NCBI RefSeq assembly: GCF_000276665.1
Contig: NW_004955469.1
Span: 9,725,131 to 9,789,130, forward strand
DNA length: 64,000 nt
From: Chinchilla lanigera
Lineage: Eukaryota > Chordata > Mammalia > Rodentia > Chinchillidae
Direction: 5' to 3'
In this document: positions 59,555 through 64,000 of the stretch, piece after piece
How positions within the stretch are numbered: position 1 is the stretch's first letter
How the letters are laid out: each line of letters starts with the position of its first letter
The notes under the pieces: generated by a model
What the model saw: only the letters and a program-made list of their open reading frames with translations
Told to the model about the DNA's origin: nothing
Databases searched by the model: none
Made by a program: the position numbers and the translations under genes

Positions 59555-59950
59555 CCATATCATATAGTGGTCCCCCCCCCCATCTGTGGTTTTGTTTTCC
59601 ACAGTTTCAGCTCCCTGTGGTGAACCAGGGTTTGAAAATATTAAGGATAATTCCATAAATAACAATTCATAAATTTTAAGTTGAATACTATTCTGAGTCA
59701 TGTGATGAACTCTCATGCCATCCTGCTCCATCCCAATTGGGACATGACCTCCTCTGTCCAGCCCTCCCACACTGATAGCCATCGTGGTATAATGGTGCCT
59801 GTGCTCAAGTAACTTTCATTTTACTTAGTAATGACCGCAAAGTGCAACAGTAGTGAAGCTGGCAATTCAGATATGCCAAATAGAAGCCATAAAGTGCTTC
59901 TTTTTAAGCGAAAAGGCAAAAGTTCTTGACTTAAGAAAAAAATATGTATG
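59555..59950 (+). mobile_element. Tigger-type (pogo) DNA transposon 5' end
   Basis: 'ggttttgttttccacagtttcag', 'gaaaatattaaggataattcc' and 'ctgagtcatgtgatgaactctc' match Tigger 5' non-coding text. A decayed transposase start follows: MTAKCNSSEAGNSDMPNRSH. It soon shifts frame. Confidence 0.7.
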
Positions 59951-59990
59951 GTGAGGTTGCTAAGATCTATAATAAGGGTGAATCCCCCAC

Positions 59991-60190
59991 CCTTTGGTAC
60001 TGGGGTGGGAACCTGGGGTGCTCTGCTCTGAACTGTACTCCCAACTCTTTTAGTTTTTTAATTTTTAATACATTTTCTGTCTTGAAACAGGGTCTCACTA
60101 AGTTGCCCAGCCTGGCCTCAAACTTAATCTTCCTACTTCAGCCCCTGAGGTAGGTGAGATTATATGGTAGGAGTATACCATCATGCCTGG
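59991..60190 (-). repeat. B1-dID dimeric SINE
   Basis: Reversed dimer: strongly decayed ID half (tttggtactggggtgggaac ...), then B1 half (ttgaaacagggtctcactaa ... catcatgcctgga). Confidence 0.65.
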
Positions 60191-61439
60191 AAAGAACTCA
60201 TCTTCTATCCATACAACTGAAGAATAAAAAAGATAGTGCTAATTTTGGTGTTGTACTTCAAACTGTAGAAGTTATGGCCATAGTATATGATAAGTGCTTA
60301 GTTAAGATACATTAGATTAGAGTTAGGTACTATCCAAAGTTTCAGACATCTACTAGAGGTAGATAGGAGGGGACTACTGGATAGGAAGATCATGCACAAT
60401 GAATGTTTAGGCACTATGGCTTGTAGAGAAAATGTCAGGTATGCTAGGTAGTCTGAAGCCCACCATAACCTACCTCTCATCTTGTGCCCCAGGACCTCCT
60501 GCTTTTCAAATGCAAGAGCTGCTTGGCAGCTGCCAGAGGAAGCATTTCTGGACCCCACCCAAATGACAGCTGGGCCCCATCCAGATGCCAGAGCACAGTC
60601 AGGCGGCTTGCCCGTCAGAATTTCTCTCCCTCACCTGTAAAAGGCTGGCTCCTCAGCCGTGGTGGATGTACCTTCCTCTCCTCCACAAGCAGGACAGGTA
60701 ACAGGCAACTAGACTAGGACAGAGCAAAAAGTGACCTCTGAGGAGCAAGGGATAGTGGGAAAGAATGAAAAGCTACATAAGAAAATGCTTCCATCTATAC
60801 AAAGAGAGGCAGGAGCAAGAGCGAAGTGGGGAGTGGCGCATCGTATTCACACCCCCAGCTGAGATGAGTGCAGTGCAGAGAATGCTTACCATAAGCATTA
60901 GACTCTCTCCGTGACACTTCGAGAAAATGTAACCAAATGGGTTCTGGCTTAGAATTCTTCTGACAGCTTTGAGTCCATTAAAAATACAGTAAATGTCAGT
61001 GAGAATTTGCCGTGGCATATTTTGCCAAGAGGAAAATTTGTTAAATCAGGACACACACTTTAAAATTCTCCACAAAATCACTTCAGTGACTTATTTTCTA
61101 TTTATTGGTATATAGAACACTACATACTTTATGAGAAATCACTTACGTAAACACAAACACACTCACACACATCCTGCACACATACTCTGTTCTTTCACTT
61201 TTTTTTTTTAAGTTTTGTATATTACTGTGAAAGTTTATCTGGAAAAGTCAATGTGGTTCTCTCTGTATTTTCTTACTATAAATCACACAACTACTGCTAG
61301 ACTATCAGGCAAAAGCCATTGCCTTGGAGTGGCTATTTTTTATTTTCATTTCTTTGACCACATGGTGCTAGGATCAAGATATTATCCTAATTTTAATTTA
61401 AAGAAATAAGTGGACAGGAAATAAGAAAAGTGGGATTTA
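60191..61439. other. Intronic stretch without recognised features
   Basis: RBKS intron with a short CA run near 61152-61172. No gene or clear repeat. Confidence 0.4.
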
Positions 61440-61620
61440 TTGGCATGTGCTGTAACATGCTTGGCACCATATTTTATTTCACTCCATCCTTAGAACAATT
61501 CTGTAGGGTGTATTTCTAGATGTATTTTACAGAGAGGTTCAGAAAAAGCAGCTAATTCTAAGACCACGAAGATAACAAGAGACAGAAATGGAATTCTAAT
61601 CCAGGAGATGCTTTTGCCGC
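61440..61620 (-). repeat. MIR SINE
   Basis: Reversed MIR-like order: 'acaattctgtagggtgta', 'ttacagagaggttcagaaa', 'gagacagaaatggaattct'. Confidence 0.5.
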
Positions 61621-61678
61621 TAGCAAAGGAGACAAAAAGGCAGAAAAACTACCTTGAAAAGTATCTGTTTATCTGAGA

Positions 61679-61842
61679 TAAGCATGAAGGCACATTTCTG
61701 TAATACCAACTACTTGGGAGGCTGAGGCAGGAGGATGGAAATTTTGAGGCCAGCTTGAGTAATTTAGTGAGTTTGTGTCTCAAAACAAGGGATGGGGATG
61801 AGGCTTAGTGCAAGGCCCGGGTACAGTCCTCAGTACCAAACA
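61679..61842 (+). repeat. B1-dID dimeric SINE
   Basis: B1 half (agcatgaaggcacatttctg ... gtttgtgtctcaaaac) and ID half (agggatggggatgaggctta ... gtcctcagtaccaaac). Confidence 0.8.

Positions 61843-64000
<2,158 letters not shown>

Noticed and set aside
59780..59810. tRNA-like text 'catcgtggtataatggtg'
   Set aside because: It lies within Tigger-type transposon sequence and has no cloverleaf or box B in the right place.

Overview
This is rodent nuclear DNA. The coding content is split by introns, and the window is crowded with 7SL-derived B1 SINEs carrying the usual internal 29-bp-type duplication, tRNA-derived ID SINEs, and fused B1-dID dimers. Older mammalian repeats (MIR, L2, L1M, MER5, Tigger, MLT1) and MT-like MaLR LTRs are also present. 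The combination of young ID, B1 and B1-dID elements argues against mouse or rat. It suggests a squirrel/beaver/kangaroo-rat-like lineage, but I cannot fix the species from sequence alone.

Only two genes are supported, and they are incomplete because the window cuts both. At the left end, on the + strand, lie the last two coding exons of MRPL33 (mitochondrial large-subunit ribosomal protein bL33m), at 852-958 and 6169-6218, followed by an AATAAA signal at 6298. Facing it on the - strand are the last four coding exons of RBKS (ribokinase), at 62478-62642, 52993-53084, 48251-48439 and 9464-9637. They encode roughly residues 117-322 of the usual 322-residue enzyme, including the PfkB C-terminal signature with its catalytic Asp. 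The two genes converge tail to tail about 3.1 kb apart, the same MRPL33-RBKS neighbourhood known in other mammals. The 5' exons of MRPL33 lie left of base 1 and those of RBKS lie right of base 64000.

Layout: 1-6.3 kb is an MRPL33 intron and 3' end rich in SINEs. 6.3-9.44 kb is intergenic and contains an L1 5'-region-like segment. 9.46-9.64 kb is the RBKS terminal exon. 9.64-48.25 kb is one very long RBKS intron holding most of the repeats. 48.25-53.08 kb holds two exons and a 4.6-kb intron. 53.09-62.48 kb is the next intron, then one more exon, and 62.64-64 kb is the start of a further intron.

The most unusual signal is a set of three separate 36-39 bp insertions (4277-4315, 11136-11173, 45850-45888). 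Each is the 5' end of 5S ribosomal RNA, in - orientation, lacking a poly(A) tail, stopping at nearly the same 5S position (36-38), and flanked by perfect 15-18 bp target-site duplications. They look like tailless retropseudogenes of 5S rRNA. Two share a non-CpG substitution (A13T), hinting at a common source. Other points of interest are a strong one-strand bias of ID elements (16 of 17 on the - strand), a local inverted repeat beside two opposed mariner transposase remnants at 21.4-22.9 kb, and several repeat-free stretches that could be conserved non-coding elements. I found no unknown protein-coding system. Long open frames other than the exons are chance frames or repeat-derived.
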